A stretch of 64,000 nucleotides of DNA from Vineibacter terrae (GCF_008039615.1 NZ_VDUZ01000001.1:92834-156833); one strand, 5' to 3'. Shown: positions 7,324 through 18,483, counted from the stretch's first letter. Numbers and translations are program-made. The notes: generated by a model from the letters alone, not told the origin.

Positions 7324-8667
7324 TCACTTCGCGCGTCCAAGGTAGTCGACCGTGAGGAAGGACAGCGCGCGCACGCCCAGCTTCAGGCCGGCCTCGTCGA
7401 TGAAGAAGCGCGGCGAATGATTGGGCGCGGCGCCGCCCATGCCCAGCGCGCCCGGCCGCTTGTCCGCCGGCGTGATGCCGAGGAAGAAGAACACGCCCGG
7501 TGCCTCGCGGGCCAGCACCGAGAAGTCCTCCGATGCCATGACGGGACGCGACTCCTGCACCCGCTCGGCGCCGGCAGCGCGGCGCAGGCTGGCCCCCGCC
7601 CAAGCCGTCAGCGGCGGGTCGTTGACCGTCACCGGGTAGCCGCGATTGATGGTCACCTTGGCTTCGGCGCCGGCGGCATGCGCCGTGCCCTCGGTCACGG
7701 CCTTGATCTTCTCGTGCAGCCGGTTGCGCACGTCCTCGTCATGGGCCCGGATGGTGCCTTCCATGACCACGGTGTCGGGGATGATGTTGCCGCGGTTGCC
7801 GCCATGGATGCTGCCGACCGTGACCACCACCGGCGAGCGCGTGACATCGATCTGCCGGCTGGCGATGGTCTGCAGCGCCAGCACGACCTGGGCCGAGACG
7901 ACGATCGGATCGACGCCGCCCCATGGCATGGCGCCGTGCGTCTGGCTGCCCTTGATCTCGATGCGCAAGCTGTCGGAGCTGGCCATCAGCCCGGCCGGCC
8001 GCAGCGCGATCTCGCCGACCCGCAGCCCCGAGCTGACATGCAGGCCGAACACGGCTTCAGGCTTGGGATCCTGCATGGCGCCGTCGCGCACCATCGACGT
8101 GGCGCCGCCGGGGCTGCCGTCGCCGGAGCCCTCCTCCGCCGGCTGGAACAGCAGCTTGATGGTGCCCGGCAGGTCGGCGCGCATGGACGCCAGCACCTCG
8201 GCCACGCCCATCAGGATCGCGACATGCGCGTCATGGCCGCAGGCATGCATCACCGGCACCTGCTGGCCGCGCCACGTGGCCAGGACCTTGGAGGCGAACG
8301 GCACGTCGACCTCCTCCTTGACCGGCAGGGCGTCCATGTCGGCGCGCAGCGCCACCACCGGGCCGGGCTTGCCGCCGCGCAGCAGCGCCACCAGGCCGGT
8401 GCGGCCCACGCCCGTCTTGACCTCGTAGCCCAGGGCGGTGAGGTGATCGGCCACCAGCTTGGCGGTGCGCACCTCCTGGTAGCCCAGCTCCGGGTTCTGG
8501 TGGATGTCGCGCCGCCAGGCGATCACCTTGGCCTCGACGGCGTTGACCGCCGCGTCGATGCGCGCATCGAGCGGGCCCTGCTGGTCGGCCATGGCGCCGC
8601 CGCTCCACAGCACCGCAGCCAGCGCGATGGCCGGTGACAAGCCTCGAACCGATGGAATGCTGCGCAT
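7324..8667 (-). CDS. secreted M20 family amidohydrolase
   Basis: 447 residues with a signal peptide (MRSIPSVRGLSPAIALAAVL...GAMA) before the M20/amidohydrolase domain. Metal-site motifs are readable: RADMDALPV, HACGHDAHVA and QPAEEGSGDGSPGGA. The dimerisation domain (HGAMPWGGVDPI) and a final H in GGAAPNHSPRFF are also present. Relatives hydrolyse N-acyl amino acids or indole-acetyl/hippuryl amides. The signal sequence predicts a periplasmic enzyme, which is less common than cytosolic members. A DUF2066 gene lies 13 bases upstream on the same strand, so cotranscription is plausible. Confidence 0.9.
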   Translation of the reverse strand: MRSIPSVRGLSPAIALAAVLWSGGAMADQQGPLDARIDAAVNAVEAKVIAWRRDIHQNPELGYQEVRTAKLVADHLTALGYEVKTGVGRTGLVALLRGGKPGPVVALRADMDALPVKEEVDVPFASKVLATWRGQQVPVMHACGHDAHVAILMGVAEVLASMRADLPGTIKLLFQPAEEGSGDGSPGGATSMVRDGAMQDPKPEAVFGLHVSSGLRVGEIALRPAGLMASSDSLRIEIKGSQTHGAMPWGGVDPIVVSAQVVLALQTIASRQIDVTRSPVVVTVGSIHGGNRGNIIPDTVVMEGTIRAHDEDVRNRLHEKIKAVTEGTAHAAGAEAKVTINRGYPVTVNDPPLTAWAGASLRRAAGAERVQESRPVMASEDFSVLAREAPGVFFFLGITPADKRPGALGMGGAAPNHSPRFFIDEAGLKLGVRALSFLTVDYLGRAK

Positions 8668-8680
8668 GACGTCCTCCTCG

Positions 8681-9787
8681 CTAGCGTGTCACGATCGACA
8701 GGCTGCCGCCGCTGTCGACCAGGGCCAGGCCACGCTGCTCGAGCGCCTTGTCGAGCTGGGCGCGGGTGCCCACGAAGTTCACCACCACGATGGCGCGCCC
8801 CTCTTCCAGCGACTGCACCTGCACGCGGCGCACCGACACTGCCGCCGAGATGCGGCGGCGGATGTTGACCCATTCGGCCAGGTCCTTGAGCGGCACGACG
8901 ACGGCAACCGCGTCGGCGATGTCGTGCGACAGCGTGGCGACGGCCTTCCAGTCCTCCTCGAGCCTGGTGCGCTGCCGGACGGCCGCGTCGATGAGCTTGT
9001 CGATGGCGACGCCGCTCTGCGGCGCCAGGGTGAGCTTGTCGCTGATGGTGAAATCGTAGACCGTGCCCGAGACGGCGAACGGCCCGTCGGGCTCGCCGGT
9101 GGCGACGGAGACCAGGATGCGCTGCGCGCCGTAGCGCTCGGCGAGGCGGCTTAGCGCCGCCATGTCGCCCACGAAGGCCTGCTCGGGGTTGATGGCCTTC
9201 AGGTCGGTGGCGTCGGCCCGCAGCAGCGGGGTCGGCACCAGCCCGCCGGCCTTGGCGACGTTGCCCCAGGCCTCGCGCCAGGGTGTCTTCTCATCGAGCG
9301 CCACCACGCCCGCGGTGGAGCGCATCACGGGAATGGTGAGCACGGGCGGCGACGCCGCATCGACGAAGGGAATGCCGGCGCCGCGCAGCATGCCGCTGAT
9401 GCGGTCGGGCCGGAACACCACCGAAAGCAGGGCGATGTAGCGGCCGGGCGCGGTGCGCTCGTCGGCGAACTCGAAGCCCTTGATGATGCTCTCCAGCTCG
9501 GGATCCGATGGCGGCGTGATCCGGGCGATATCCTCGGCAGCGACCAGACGCCGCACCAGGATGTCGAAGGCCCGCTTCACGCCCTCCATCTGCGCCTTCT
9601 CGCGCGCCTGCAGCGGGTTGGGGGCGCTGGCGTCGACCGGCACGTTGGTGACCGTGAACACCGGGTTGTCGACCGGCCGGGGCTGGGCCATGGCCGGCGC
9701 CGCCAGCGCGCCCAGCCACAGCGCCAGGCCCATGATCAAGCGCCCCGGGGTCCGCCGCCATGGGGAAAACGCTGCTGCCGCCGCCAT
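8681..9787 (-). CDS. DUF2066 domain-containing exported protein
   Basis: 368 residues. A basic stretch (WRRTPGR) and hydrophobic core ending APAMAQ look like a signal peptide. The conserved N-terminal block [20 protein letters not shown] followed by [17 protein letters not shown] matches DUF2066, whose function is unknown. The C-terminal half has [13 protein letters not shown] and a [20 protein letters not shown] segment ending in SGGSLSIV. It is divergent from purM with a 44-base gap; if the inner ATG at 9733 is used the gap is 98 bases, but the signal peptide then loses its basic N-region. The synteny DUF2066 beside purM is common in alphaproteobacteria. Confidence 0.82.
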   Translation of the reverse strand: MAAAAAFSPWRRTPGRLIMGLALWLGALAAPAMAQPRPVDNPVFTVTNVPVDASAPNPLQAREKAQMEGVKRAFDILVRRLVAAEDIARITPPSDPELESIIKGFEFADERTAPGRYIALLSVVFRPDRISGMLRGAGIPFVDAASPPVLTIPVMRSTAGVVALDEKTPWREAWGNVAKAGGLVPTPLLRADATDLKAINPEQAFVGDMAALSRLAERYGAQRILVSVATGEPDGPFAVSGTVYDFTISDKLTLAPQSGVAIDKLIDAAVRQRTRLEEDWKAVATLSHDIADAVAVVVPLKDLAEWVNIRRRISAAVSVRRVQVQSLEEGRAIVVVNFVGTRAQLDKALEQRGLALVDSGGSLSIVTR

Positions 9788-9831
9788 TGCAAAGCCCTCG
9801 TGTTCGGATATTTTCGCGCCCGATTCCTAGC

Positions 9832-10931
<1,100 letters not shown>

Positions 10932-10944
<13 letters not shown>

Positions 10945-11591
10945 AGGCCGGCGTGCTGATCTCGGGCCGCGGCAGCAACCTGCTGACATTGCTCGAGGCC
11001 TGCGCCGCCCCGGACTTCCCGGTCGAGATCGCGCTGGTGGTCAGCAACCGCCCCGAGGCCGGCGGGCTTTCGCATGCGCAGCGCTTCGGCGTGCCGGCCA
11101 CGGTCATTCCGCACCGCGACTTTCCCGACCGCGAAGCCTTCGACCGCGCCGTCGGCGCCGCGCTGGAGGCGGCCGGCGTCGAGCTGGTGTGCCTGGCCGG
11201 CTTCATGCGCATCTTCAGCCCCTGGTTCCCGGCGCGCTGGGCCAACCGCATCCTCAACATCCACCCCTCGCTGCTGCCGGCGTTCAAGGGCCTGCATGTG
11301 CAGCAGCAGGCGATCGATGCCGGCGCGCGGGTGAGCGGCGCCACGGTGCATCTGGTGACCGACGACCTCGACGGCGGCCCGATCGTGGCGCAGGCGGCCG
11401 TGCCGGTGCATCCCGACGACACCGCCGACACGCTGGCGGCCCGCATCCTGAAGGCCGAGCATGCGCTCTACCCGCTGGCGCTGCGCTGGTTCGGCGAGCG
11501 CCGCGTGCGGCTGGTGCCGCAGCCCGGCAAGCCGGACCGCGTGGTCATCGACGGCATCGCGCCCGGCGGCGCCATCCTGTGGCGGCCATGA
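10932..11591 (+). CDS. purN: phosphoribosylglycinamide formyltransferase (GART)
   Basis: 219 residues. Transfers formyl from 10-formyl-THF to GAR, the third purine step. The N-terminal [18 protein letters not shown] binds the ribose phosphate. The catalytic motif [12 protein letters not shown] with its Asn-His, and the late Asp in [12 protein letters not shown], are intact. Slightly longer than the usual 210 residues because of a C-terminal extension. Starts inside purM and ends overlapping hutD by 4 bases, so purM-purN-hutD form one translationally coupled operon. Confidence 0.96.
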
Positions 11592-12175
11592 CCGGCCTCG
11601 AGATCCTGCGCATCGAGCGCCTGCCGGCCGAGCCGTGGAAGAACAAGGGCGGCATCACGCGCACCATCGCCGCCGCGCCGCCGGATGCCGATATCGACAC
11701 GGCCGACTGGCGCGTGGCGCTCAGCGACATCAACCGGCCCGGCCCGTTCTCGCACCTGCCGGGCATCGACCGCCTGCTGCTGCCCCTGGGCGCCGGGCTG
11801 CGGCTGGGCTTCGACGGCGCCGCGCCGCAGCCGGTTCCGGTCTTCGATACGATTGCCTTCGACGGCGCCACCGCGACCATCTGCGACGTCGATGCCCGCC
11901 TGCAGGTGATGAACCTGCTGCTGCGGCGGGGCCGCCATGCCGGCCGGCTTCAGGCCTTCCCCGGCGCCGGCCGCCTGCAGGCGCCCGGCGGCGCCATCGT
12001 GCTCTACGCCGCGCGCGGCGGCTTCAACCTGGTGGTGGCCGACGGCGTGCCGCGGCCGCTCGACGCCGGCCACGCCGCCGTGCATCGCGACGGCGCCCTG
12101 CCGCTGGCGTTCGAGCCCTACCGGCCCTGGTCGATGCTGGTCGCGGCGGTCATCGCGCCGGCCGGACAAGGCTGA
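11588..12175 (+). CDS. hutD: HutD/Ves family cupin-like protein
   Basis: 195 residues with the start signature of the HutD/Ves family, RIERLPAEPWKNKGGITRTIA. The segments WRVALSDINRPGPFSHLPGIDR and the end YRPWSMLVAAVI also fit the double-stranded beta-helix fold. In Pseudomonas HutD limits histidine-utilisation gene expression. Here there are no hut genes nearby; the gene is the last of purM-purN-hutD, so a link to purine synthesis is only positional. The enzyme or ligand function is unknown. Confidence 0.8.
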   Translation: MTGLEILRIERLPAEPWKNKGGITRTIAAAPPDADIDTADWRVALSDINRPGPFSHLPGIDRLLLPLGAGLRLGFDGAAPQPVPVFDTIAFDGATATICDVDARLQVMNLLLRRGRHAGRLQAFPGAGRLQAPGGAIVLYAARGGFNLVVADGVPRPLDAGHAAVHRDGALPLAFEPYRPWSMLVAAVIAPAGQG

Positions 12176-12248
12176 AGCCGGCTCTTTTCCCCACCGTCAC
12201 CCTTGGATATAAGGGCGTCAGCTCAACGCCTTCCGTTTGGGGAGCCCC

Positions 12249-12452
12249 ATGGCTGATTCGAACTTTGACATGCGCCAGCACCGCGAGACCTACAACACCG
12301 TGATGAAGCTCACGAGCTACACGGTGCTCGCCCTGCTGATCATCGTGCTGGGCCTGGCCTTCGGCGTCGTCGCCAAGATGGGCTGGTCGGTGATCGTGGC
12401 CATGTTCATCGCCCTGGTCGCGCTCACCATCGTGGCCGCCGTGCGCCGTTGA
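12249..12452 (+). CDS. aa3-type cytochrome c oxidase subunit IV
   Basis: 67 residues: a short polar N-terminus (MADSNFDMRQHRETYNTVMK) followed by two closely spaced hydrophobic stretches (YTVLALLIIVLGLAFGVVAK and WSVIVAMFIALVALTIVAAV). This matches the small bacterial aa3 oxidase subunit IV (COX4_pro_2 type) found in alphaproteobacteria. It has no known catalytic residues and is thought to pack against the oxidase core in the inner membrane. No other aa3 subunits are in the window. The gene ends 17 bases before a strong terminator. Confidence 0.78.
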   Translation: MADSNFDMRQHRETYNTVMKLTSYTVLALLIIVLGLAFGVVAKMGWSVIVAMFIALVALTIVAAVRR

Positions 12453-12468
12453 CGCACCGCGTACGCGA

Positions 12469-12496
12469 AAAGGCGGCCCGTCGGGCCGCCTTTTTT
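12469..12496. terminator. bidirectional intrinsic terminator
   Basis: Stem AAGGCGGCCC-GTC-GGGCCGCCTT followed by T6 on the plus strand; the minus strand has TTTT after the same stem. It lies between two convergent genes, the oxidase subunit IV and ndk, and probably serves both. Confidence 0.9.
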
Positions 12497-12516
12497 GTTG
12501 CCCGCAAGGGCTGCGG

Positions 12517-12939
12517 TCAGCCCACCAGCTCGTGGCCGGCGAAGAAGTAGGCGATCTCGATGGCGGCGTTCTCGGGCGAGTCCGAGCCGTGCACCGAGTT
12601 GGCCTCGACCGACTCGGCGAAGTCCTTGCGGATGGTGCCGGCGGCGGCGTTGGCCGGGTTGGTGGCGCCCATGATCTCACGGTTGCGGGCGATGGCGCCC
12701 TCGCCTTCCAGCACCTGCACGACCACCGGGCCCGACGTCATGAACGCGACCAGGCTGTTGAAGAACGGCCGCTCCTTGTGCACGCCGTAGAAGGTCTCGG
12801 CCTGGGCCTGGGTCATCCAGATGCGCCGCTGGGCGACGATGCGCAGGCCGGCCTCCTCGAAGCGGGCGTTGATCTTGCCCGTGAGGTTGCGGCGCGTGGC
12901 GTCCGGCTTGATGATCGAGAAGGTGCGCTCCAGCGCCAT
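12517..12939 (-). CDS. ndk: nucleoside diphosphate kinase
   Basis: 140 residues, the exact family size. Moves the terminal phosphate from ATP to NDPs through a phospho-histidine. Motifs: [17 protein letters not shown] at the start, [22 protein letters not shown], and the catalytic His in [13 protein letters not shown]. Two ATGs lie side by side; I took the second (12939) because it is about 6 bases from GGAG. Transcribed toward the shared terminator. Confidence 0.97.
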   Translation of the reverse strand: MALERTFSIIKPDATRRNLTGKINARFEEAGLRIVAQRRIWMTQAQAETFYGVHKERPFFNSLVAFMTSGPVVVQVLEGEGAIARNREIMGATNPANAAAGTIRKDFAESVEANSVHGSDSPENAAIEIAYFFAGHELVG

Positions 12940-13040
12940 CATGGTCTCCGTTGTGAGCAGGCGGTCGGTTCGGTGGCGCGCCTTATAATCGCTCGCGCCG
13001 CCGCAGGCAATCGCGCCGCCGGCCGCCCCTCCTTTCCCTG

Positions 13041-14831
13041 TCATCCCTCGCCGCGGGCCCGCCGCCGGAACGTGCGCCGCGCGATGCGGCGCGCCGTCGC
13101 CGGCGCGCCGGGCACGTCGAGCACCTTGCGGATCTCGTCGCGTTTCTCGTGGATCGAGGCGATGACCAGCCCCATGGGCAGGCCGATCTCGACCAGCAGC
13201 GCCTCCGACAGCTGCAGGCTGGCCTCGATCGTCTCGGGCACGGCGTCGGTGGCGCCCAGGGCATACAGCCGGGTGGCGTGGTCGGCATCGCGGGCGCGGG
13301 CCACGATCGTGAGGCCGGCGCGCTCGGCATGGGCGGCCGCGACCACGCGCTCGACCGCGGCCGGGTCGTCCATCGTCGCCACCAGCGCACGCGCCTTGTC
13401 GATGCCGCTGCGGCGCAGGAACTCCGGCCGGCTGGCATCGCCGAAATAGATCTTGCGGCCGGCCGCACGCTCGCTGGCCACCACCCTGGGATCGCCATCG
13501 ACGGCCAGGTACGGCACGTCGTGGCGCGACAGCATCTCGCCCACCAGCTTGCCGACCCGGCCGTAGCCCACGATCAGCACCCGCTCCTGGTCGTCGACCG
13601 GTACCGGCTCGAACGCCGGCAGCTCGGCCTTCACCGCCCGCCTGGCCGCGCGCTCGCCCACGATCGCCACGACCGGGATCATCACCATGGTGAGCGAGAC
13701 GGCGACCATCACCAGGCCGCCTGTATTGGCCGGCACGACCCGCAGGGCCATGGCGGTGGTCAGCAGCACGAAGGCGAACTCGCCGCACGGCCCCAGCAGC
13801 ACCGCGACCTCGCGCCCGACCGAGGGCGCCAGGCCCACGACATGCGCCAGCCCCATCACGATCAGCGCCTTGCCCACGATCAGGGCCAGCGCGAGGCCGA
13901 GCACGACAGGCGCCGCGTCGACCAGAAGCGGCACGTCCAGCCCGGCGCCGATCGAGACGAAGAACAGCCCCAGCAGCAGGCCCTTGAACGGCTCGATGGT
14001 GACCTCGATCTCGCGCCGGAACTCGGTCTCGGCCAGCAGCATGCCGGCGATGAAGGCGCCCAGCGCCATGGTCAGCCCGGTGGCGGCCGTCACCAGGCCG
14101 GTGCCGATCACCACCAGCAGGCAGGTCGCCATGAACAGCTCCGTGCTGCGGGTGGCGGCCACGGAGTGGAACAGCGGCCGCAGCACCAGCCGGCCCAGCA
14201 CCACCAGCACCAGCAGGCCGACCGCCGCCGGCACGAAGGCGAGCAGCAGGCCGGTGCCGATGCCGCTGCCTTCGTGCGCGCCCAGCATGGCGACCATGAA
14301 CAGCATCGGCGCCACGGCGAGATCCTGCAGCAGCAGCACGGCAAAGCTGGCGCGGCCGGCCGGCGAGTTGAGCCGCTTGCGGTCGGCCAGCACCGGCAGC
14401 ACGATCGCGGTCGACGACAGGGCGAGCGCCGTGCCCAGGACGGCGGAAGCCGCCGGCGTCTGGCCCAGGACGTAGGCCGCCGCGCCGATCACGGTGGCCG
14501 AGGCCGCGACCTGCAGCGAGCCGAGGCCGAACACCAGGCGGCGCAGCGTGGTGAGGCGCTCCCACGACAGCTCCAGCCCGATCATGAACAGCAGGAACAC
14601 GACACCGAACTCGGCCAGATGCGCGATCCGGTCGATGTCGTCGATGGTGACGTAGGCCAGCCATGGGATATCCGCCGCCAGCCGGCCCAGGCCGCTCGGC
14701 CCCAGCGCGATGCCGGCGGCGAGGAAGCCCAGCACCGGGCTGATGCGCAGGCGGTGGAACAGCGGCACGACCAGGCCCGCCGTCCCGAGGAACAGCAGCG
14801 TGTCCTTGTAGGGTTCCAGGTCGAGGGCCAT
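13041..14831 (-). CDS. CPA2 monovalent cation:proton antiporter with RCK domain (Kef/YbaL type)
   Basis: 596 residues. The first about 400 residues hold 12-13 membrane segments of the Na+/H+ exchanger fold ([44 protein letters not shown]). The C-terminal part is a cytosolic NAD-binding RCK/TrkA-N domain beginning [17 protein letters not shown]. The layout fits Kef-like K+ efflux or YbaL-like proteins. No KefF/G partner is encoded next to it, and the glutathione gating site cannot be judged, so the ion is uncertain. The start ATG 14831 begins at [15 protein letters not shown]; an in-frame upstream ATG (14888) reaches into the PE90 repeat. Confidence 0.88.
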   Translation of the reverse strand: MALDLEPYKDTLLFLGTAGLVVPLFHRLRISPVLGFLAAGIALGPSGLGRLAADIPWLAYVTIDDIDRIAHLAEFGVVFLLFMIGLELSWERLTTLRRLVFGLGSLQVAASATVIGAAAYVLGQTPAASAVLGTALALSSTAIVLPVLADRKRLNSPAGRASFAVLLLQDLAVAPMLFMVAMLGAHEGSGIGTGLLLAFVPAAVGLLVLVVLGRLVLRPLFHSVAATRSTELFMATCLLVVIGTGLVTAATGLTMALGAFIAGMLLAETEFRREIEVTIEPFKGLLLGLFFVSIGAGLDVPLLVDAAPVVLGLALALIVGKALIVMGLAHVVGLAPSVGREVAVLLGPCGEFAFVLLTTAMALRVVPANTGGLVMVAVSLTMVMIPVVAIVGERAARRAVKAELPAFEPVPVDDQERVLIVGYGRVGKLVGEMLSRHDVPYLAVDGDPRVVASERAAGRKIYFGDASRPEFLRRSGIDKARALVATMDDPAAVERVVAAAHAERAGLTIVARARDADHATRLYALGATDAVPETIEASLQLSEALLVEIGLPMGLVIASIHEKRDEIRKVLDVPGAPATARRIARRTFRRRARGEG

Positions 14832-14881
14832 GGGGCATAGTAGGTTTACATCTCCGCGTCTGTCATCATAGGCATCTGCAA

Positions 14882-14970
14882 CCGTCATCCCGAGCGCAGC
14901 GAGGGATCTCCCGCGAATGGCGTACCGTGCGCCATTCGCGGGAGATCCCTCGCTGCGCTCGGGATGACAG
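14882..14970. repeat. PE90 palindromic element (intergenic copy)
   Basis: Near-perfect inverted repeat: the left arm begins CCGTCATCCCGAGCGCAGCG, the right arm ends GCTGCGCTCGGGATGACAG, and the arms pair over about 40 bases around a short centre. Same element as the copies at 29286 and 60350. It separates the start of the antiporter from the end of the tannase-like gene. Confidence 0.9.
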
Positions 14971-14984
14971 TCTGGACGTCGAGG

Positions 14985-16607
14985 CTACGGCGCTGCGCAG
15001 GTGAAGCTCGCGGCCTCGTCGACGCTGCCGCTGCCGTCGTGCCTGGCCACCTGCGGATAGGGGCAGAGCGGCCGCGTGCGCACGACCTTGCCGGCCTCGA
15101 GGCGGCTGCCGACGATGCGGTCGGGCGCGATGCCGTTCTCGACCCAGTTGATCAGCGGCGTCAGCGCGTCGATGCGGTCGACGCCCACCCCGCCGCGGCA
15201 ATGGAACATGCCCGGCACCATGAACAGGCGGAAGAAGTCGCGCGTGGAAGGCCCCAGCCGCTCGCTCACGCGCATGTAGTAGTCGATGCCCATCAGCGGA
15301 TTGAGGGCGGTGTCGGCCCAGCCGAAATACATCAGCGCCTTGCCGCCGCGGTTGCGGAACGCCGACAGGTCGGTGCTGGTGGCGTTGAGCAGCTCGCGGA
15401 TCTCGTCCAGCTTCGCCGGGTCCTGGTCGATGTCGAAGCGGTGCCAGTCGTAGGTCGGATCGGGCTTGTCGAAGGCCATGTAGCGCAGGAACGACTCGCC
15501 GTAGGTGATCTGCCGGTTGGCGCCCTCGGCGGCCAGCAGCCATCCCGCCCAGCCGCTTTGCGGCGTCGTGCTGCCGAACGGCGGCGTGCCGATCTTCTCG
15601 GCGCCGACCGGCTGGCCGGGGAAGTACGGCTTGCCGCCGCTGACCACGCCGCCATAGATCGCCTTCAGCGTCGCGATCTGGCCGGGCGTGAAGCAGTCGG
15701 CGCCTTCGCTGCCGTTGCATTTGGGCAGGTCGGCGTCGGGATCGAAGCCGCACTGGCGCGGATCGTCGATCACGCCGTCGTCGAGCCCGTCCCTGGCGTC
15801 GCACTTCTTGTAGATGGCGGCGGCCAGCGCCGGCATCTGTTCCAGCCGGATCGGGTTGCGCTCCAGCGCCTTGGCGTTCCATACGCCCGACACCATCGAG
15901 TCGATGAAGTTCAGCACCGGCGCGCCGACGATGACGCCATCGAAGTCGCCGGGATAGCGCTGCATCGACATCAGCCCCTGGCGGCCGCCGGTCGAGCAGC
16001 CGTCCCAGTAGCTGAAGGCCGGGGCGCGGTCGTAGAAGAAGCCGGCGAGGCGCCTGGCGGCGCCGGCGGTGAGGTGTACGGCGCGGAAGGCGTAGTCGAT
16101 CTTCTTGGCGGGGTTGGACGCGAAGCTGGCCAGCGGCTCGCCGGCGGCGTCATGGCCGGTGTTGGTCTGCACCGCCACGAAGCCGTGGCGCAGCGCCGCG
16201 TTGCGCTGCGCAACGCGTGGCGGCGCATCGAGCGCCTCGCCGGCGAAGCCGCCGTTGCCGCGCATGTAGAGCCGCCGGTTCCAGGCCATCGGCAGCGCCA
16301 CCTCGAAGCGTACCTCGGGCGGGATCTGCCCCAGCACGCGGCAGAACGCCGGCACGCCGTCGGCCGCCGCCACCTCCTGCACCGACAGGGCCGCGAACGC
16401 GGCCGAGGCGATGCGCTCGATGTCGGCGCAGCTGCGCACCGGCTGGGCCGGCGCCAGGCGGTAGTCGATCGCCGAGCGCTCGGCATCGAGGAAGCTGTAG
16501 CCGTTCTGCGCCCACGCCGCGCCACTGCCGGCGCCGATGCTGATGGCGGCGGCGATCACCGACGCCGCGGCGCCCGCGAGGCTCAGGCGTGCCGTCAATC
16601 GGGTCAT
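14985..16607 (-). CDS. tannase/feruloyl esterase family alpha/beta hydrolase
   Basis: 540 residues with a signal peptide (MTRLTARLSLAGAAASV...GAAWA). The catalytic Ser is in GCSTGGRQGLMSMQRYPGDF. A lid and Ca-site-like loop follow (CDARDGLDDGVIDDPRQCGF, the tannase-family pattern), then YFGWADTALNP for the Asp region and a late His in MFHCRGG. The family cleaves ester bonds of gallate, ferulate or mono(hydroxyethyl) terephthalate, so the substrate cannot be told from sequence. Start 16607 is preceded by GGGGAGA. Probably periplasmic or secreted. Confidence 0.87.
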   Translation of the reverse strand: MTRLTARLSLAGAAASVIAAAISIGAGSGAAWAQNGYSFLDAERSAIDYRLAPAQPVRSCADIERIASAAFAALSVQEVAAADGVPAFCRVLGQIPPEVRFEVALPMAWNRRLYMRGNGGFAGEALDAPPRVAQRNAALRHGFVAVQTNTGHDAAGEPLASFASNPAKKIDYAFRAVHLTAGAARRLAGFFYDRAPAFSYWDGCSTGGRQGLMSMQRYPGDFDGVIVGAPVLNFIDSMVSGVWNAKALERNPIRLEQMPALAAAIYKKCDARDGLDDGVIDDPRQCGFDPDADLPKCNGSEGADCFTPGQIATLKAIYGGVVSGGKPYFPGQPVGAEKIGTPPFGSTTPQSGWAGWLLAAEGANRQITYGESFLRYMAFDKPDPTYDWHRFDIDQDPAKLDEIRELLNATSTDLSAFRNRGGKALMYFGWADTALNPLMGIDYYMRVSERLGPSTRDFFRLFMVPGMFHCRGGVGVDRIDALTPLINWVENGIAPDRIVGSRLEAGKVVRTRPLCPYPQVARHDGSGSVDEAASFTCAAP

Positions 16608-16985
16608 GGCGCATCTCCCCTGCCCTTGCTCCGTCGAGGGACGATGTTCGACCATGATCGGGGTTGGGGCCAGCATGGATTCGTTCAACCTCGCTGAAGG
16701 GAGTGGCCGGGTCGATTCATCAACGAAGACAAGGGCTTGTCGTTTTTCACCTCGCCAAGGGCGTGACGCAAACGTCGGAAAGTACGAAAACCCGGAGGGT
16801 CGCTGCCTCAGCCGATTTCACCCGGAACCAAGGCTGACACTCCGAGCATCCTTCGACAGACCCAAGATGAGGACCGCGCGTCATGTGGACAACGGAACGA
16901 AAAACGGCGCGCCGGAAATATTTGCTTATTCCCTTAGGGGCAAAATTGTAGTAACGTTTATACACGAGCTGCTGGAGCTGTCGCC
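16608..16985. promoter_or_regulatory. gene-free stretch with candidate toxin-antitoxin operator
   Basis: 378 bases upstream of both the tannase gene and the Phd/VapC pair, less GC-rich than its neighbours. At 16948-16963 the sequence GTAGTAACGTTTATAC is a 12-of-16 imperfect palindrome shortly before the antitoxin start, a plausible autoregulation site. Around 16850-16880 a degenerate dispersed-repeat-like segment (CCTTCGACAGACCCAAGATG) is seen. No convincing ORF. Confidence 0.3.
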
Positions 16986-17240
16986 GTGGCCATCACGACC
17001 CTGTCGAGCCGGGAATTCAATCAAGATACCAGCCGCGCCAAGAAAGCGACGGCCAAGGGCCCGGTTTTCATCACTGACCGGGGCCGGCCTGCCCATGTGC
17101 TGCTCAGCATCGAAGAATACCGGCGCATCACGGGCAAGCGCCAGAGCATCGCGAACCTGCTTGCCATGCCCGGCCCGGCGGATGGCGAGCTTGAGCTGCC
17201 GCCGCGCACCGAGCGGGCGAAGCTGGTTTCCTTGCCGTGA
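16986..17240 (+). CDS. type II antitoxin, Phd/YefM family
   Basis: 84 residues. The N-terminal DNA-binding module reads ITTLSSREFNQDTSRAKKAT then PVFITDRGRPAHVLLSIEEY, as in Phd/YefM antitoxins, and the C-terminal tail would wrap the toxin. The start is GTG at 16986 with GGAG upstream. The stop overlaps the toxin start (TGATG), the usual translational coupling. It should bind the toxin and repress the pair's own promoter. Confidence 0.88.
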   Translation: MAITTLSSREFNQDTSRAKKATAKGPVFITDRGRPAHVLLSIEEYRRITGKRQSIANLLAMPGPADGELELPPRTERAKLVSLP

Positions 17241-17665
17241 TGTTTCTGCTCGATACGAACGTCGTCTCCGAGCTTCGCAAGGTTCGCCGCGGCCGGGCAA
17301 ACCCCAATGTCGCCACGTGGTCCGATACCCTCGACCCGGTCGATCTGTTCATCTCCGCCATCACCGTTCATGAGCTTGAAATCGGCGTGCGGCTCGCCGA
17401 ACGCCGAGACCCGCAACAGGGTGCGATGTTCAGAGCGTGGCTGGAGGACCAGGTTCTGGCCACCTTCGAGGATCGGGTCCTGCCGATCGACGTCGCTGTC
17501 GCCAGGCGCGCCGCCAGCCTGCATGTTCCTGACCCGCTGCCGATCAATGACGCCTTCATTGCCGCGACGGCGCTGGTTCACGGCATGATGATCGCCACCC
17601 GGAACCTGGCCGACTTCGCGACAACCGGCGTTCTGCTGCTCAATCCGTGGGACCCTGTCGGCTAA
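17240..17665 (+). CDS. vapC: type II toxin VapC/FitB-like, PIN domain ribonuclease
   Basis: 141 residues. PIN-domain acidic residues are in place: D5 in MFLLDTNVVSELRK, Glu in ITVHELEIGVRL, Asp in LPINDAFIAATAL and the late Asp in RNLADF. These sites bind Mg2+ for RNA cleavage; VapC targets are usually tRNA or rRNA. The frame is full length, in contrast to the truncated toxin at 38376. ATG 17240 is chosen because it overlaps the antitoxin stop by one base. Confidence 0.9.
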   Translation: MFLLDTNVVSELRKVRRGRANPNVATWSDTLDPVDLFISAITVHELEIGVRLAERRDPQQGAMFRAWLEDQVLATFEDRVLPIDVAVARRAASLHVPDPLPINDAFIAATALVHGMMIATRNLADFATTGVLLLNPWDPVG

Positions 17666-17796
17666 GGCTGAATCACCTTGTGGCAAGAGCCAGCTCGCGC
17701 TCCGGTTCCGGGCACGCCTTTAATTTAATGCGCCGCCTTCCACAGCACCGGTGCCGTCTACGCTGTCGCGCCAAGCCGCCATCCCCCGCGTCCACC

Positions 17797-18483
17797 CTAC
17801 CATCGCGCGCCCGGCCGCCACGCCGGATTGGCCCGCTGCGCCTGCCGCTGCAGGTCGCCGATGTGCTGCTGCATGATCTCGACGAAGGTCTGCATCGCGA
17901 ACTGAAGCCGATAGTGCGCAACCTGCAGCACGAGGTCGCGGTCGGCCTGGCTCAACGGTCCGACCGAGGCCTGCAGCAGGCGCGCGCGGCGGATGAGCTC
18001 GGGGGTGGCTTCCCAATCCGCGGCGCCGGCCGGCCTCGCCGTTGCAGCCAGGACGTCGACGATCAGCGACGCGGTCGCCAGCACGGAGAAGCACGACAGC
18101 AGCGTGCCGGCCGACCGGCCCGCCAGGCGTACCCACTGGCCGTTCCTCAGAACCATCGTCTCGACCTCGGCGGTCGCAACCTCCGAGGAGACTTTCAGGG
18201 CCTGCATCGCCTCGGGTGACAGCTCGGCCGTCTCTTCGATGATTTCGGCGGCGAGCTGCACCTCCCGCGCGGTCTTGGCCATGCGACGCTCCTGCAGGAG
18301 CGACTGGGTGGTCTTGGCGATCGCCTGGACCTGTCGCGGCTGCGCACGGAGAAGGTCCTTCAGAACGACCCCGATGGCCTTCGCGGCCTTCAGGTTGCCG
18401 TCGATCTCGGATTTGGCCTGCGCTGCCCGCAGCAGCCAGAGCTGGGCTTGAGGCGGCATGTTGGCGAAAGCAAAAGGATCCAC
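17797..18483 (-). CDS. hypothetical protein with one membrane segment
   Basis: 228 residues, not recognised. It is mostly amphipathic helix (QLWLLRAAQAKSEIDGNLKA, TTQSLLQERRMAKTAREVQL), with a single hydrophobic stretch GTLLSCFSVLATASLIVDVL at about residues 135-154, then a helical C-terminus rich in Gln (MQTFVEIMQQHIGDLQRQAQ). I chose GTG 18483 because GAGG lies 5 bases upstream; the frame is open 140 bases further. An overlapping shadow frame in this region is longer, but its composition is Arg/Gly/Ala-skewed like other shadows. No informative neighbours. Confidence 0.5.
   Translation of the reverse strand: MDPFAFANMPPQAQLWLLRAAQAKSEIDGNLKAAKAIGVVLKDLLRAQPRQVQAIAKTTQSLLQERRMAKTAREVQLAAEIIEETAELSPEAMQALKVSSEVATAEVETMVLRNGQWVRLAGRSAGTLLSCFSVLATASLIVDVLAATARPAGAADWEATPELIRRARLLQASVGPLSQADRDLVLQVAHYRLQFAMQTFVEIMQQHIGDLQRQAQRANPAWRPGARW

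Noticed and set aside
16747..16965. A 72-codon minus-strand ORF upstream of the toxin-antitoxin pair
   Set aside because: It overlaps degenerate repeat sequence and the probable promoter, and has no recognisable domain or ribosome site.
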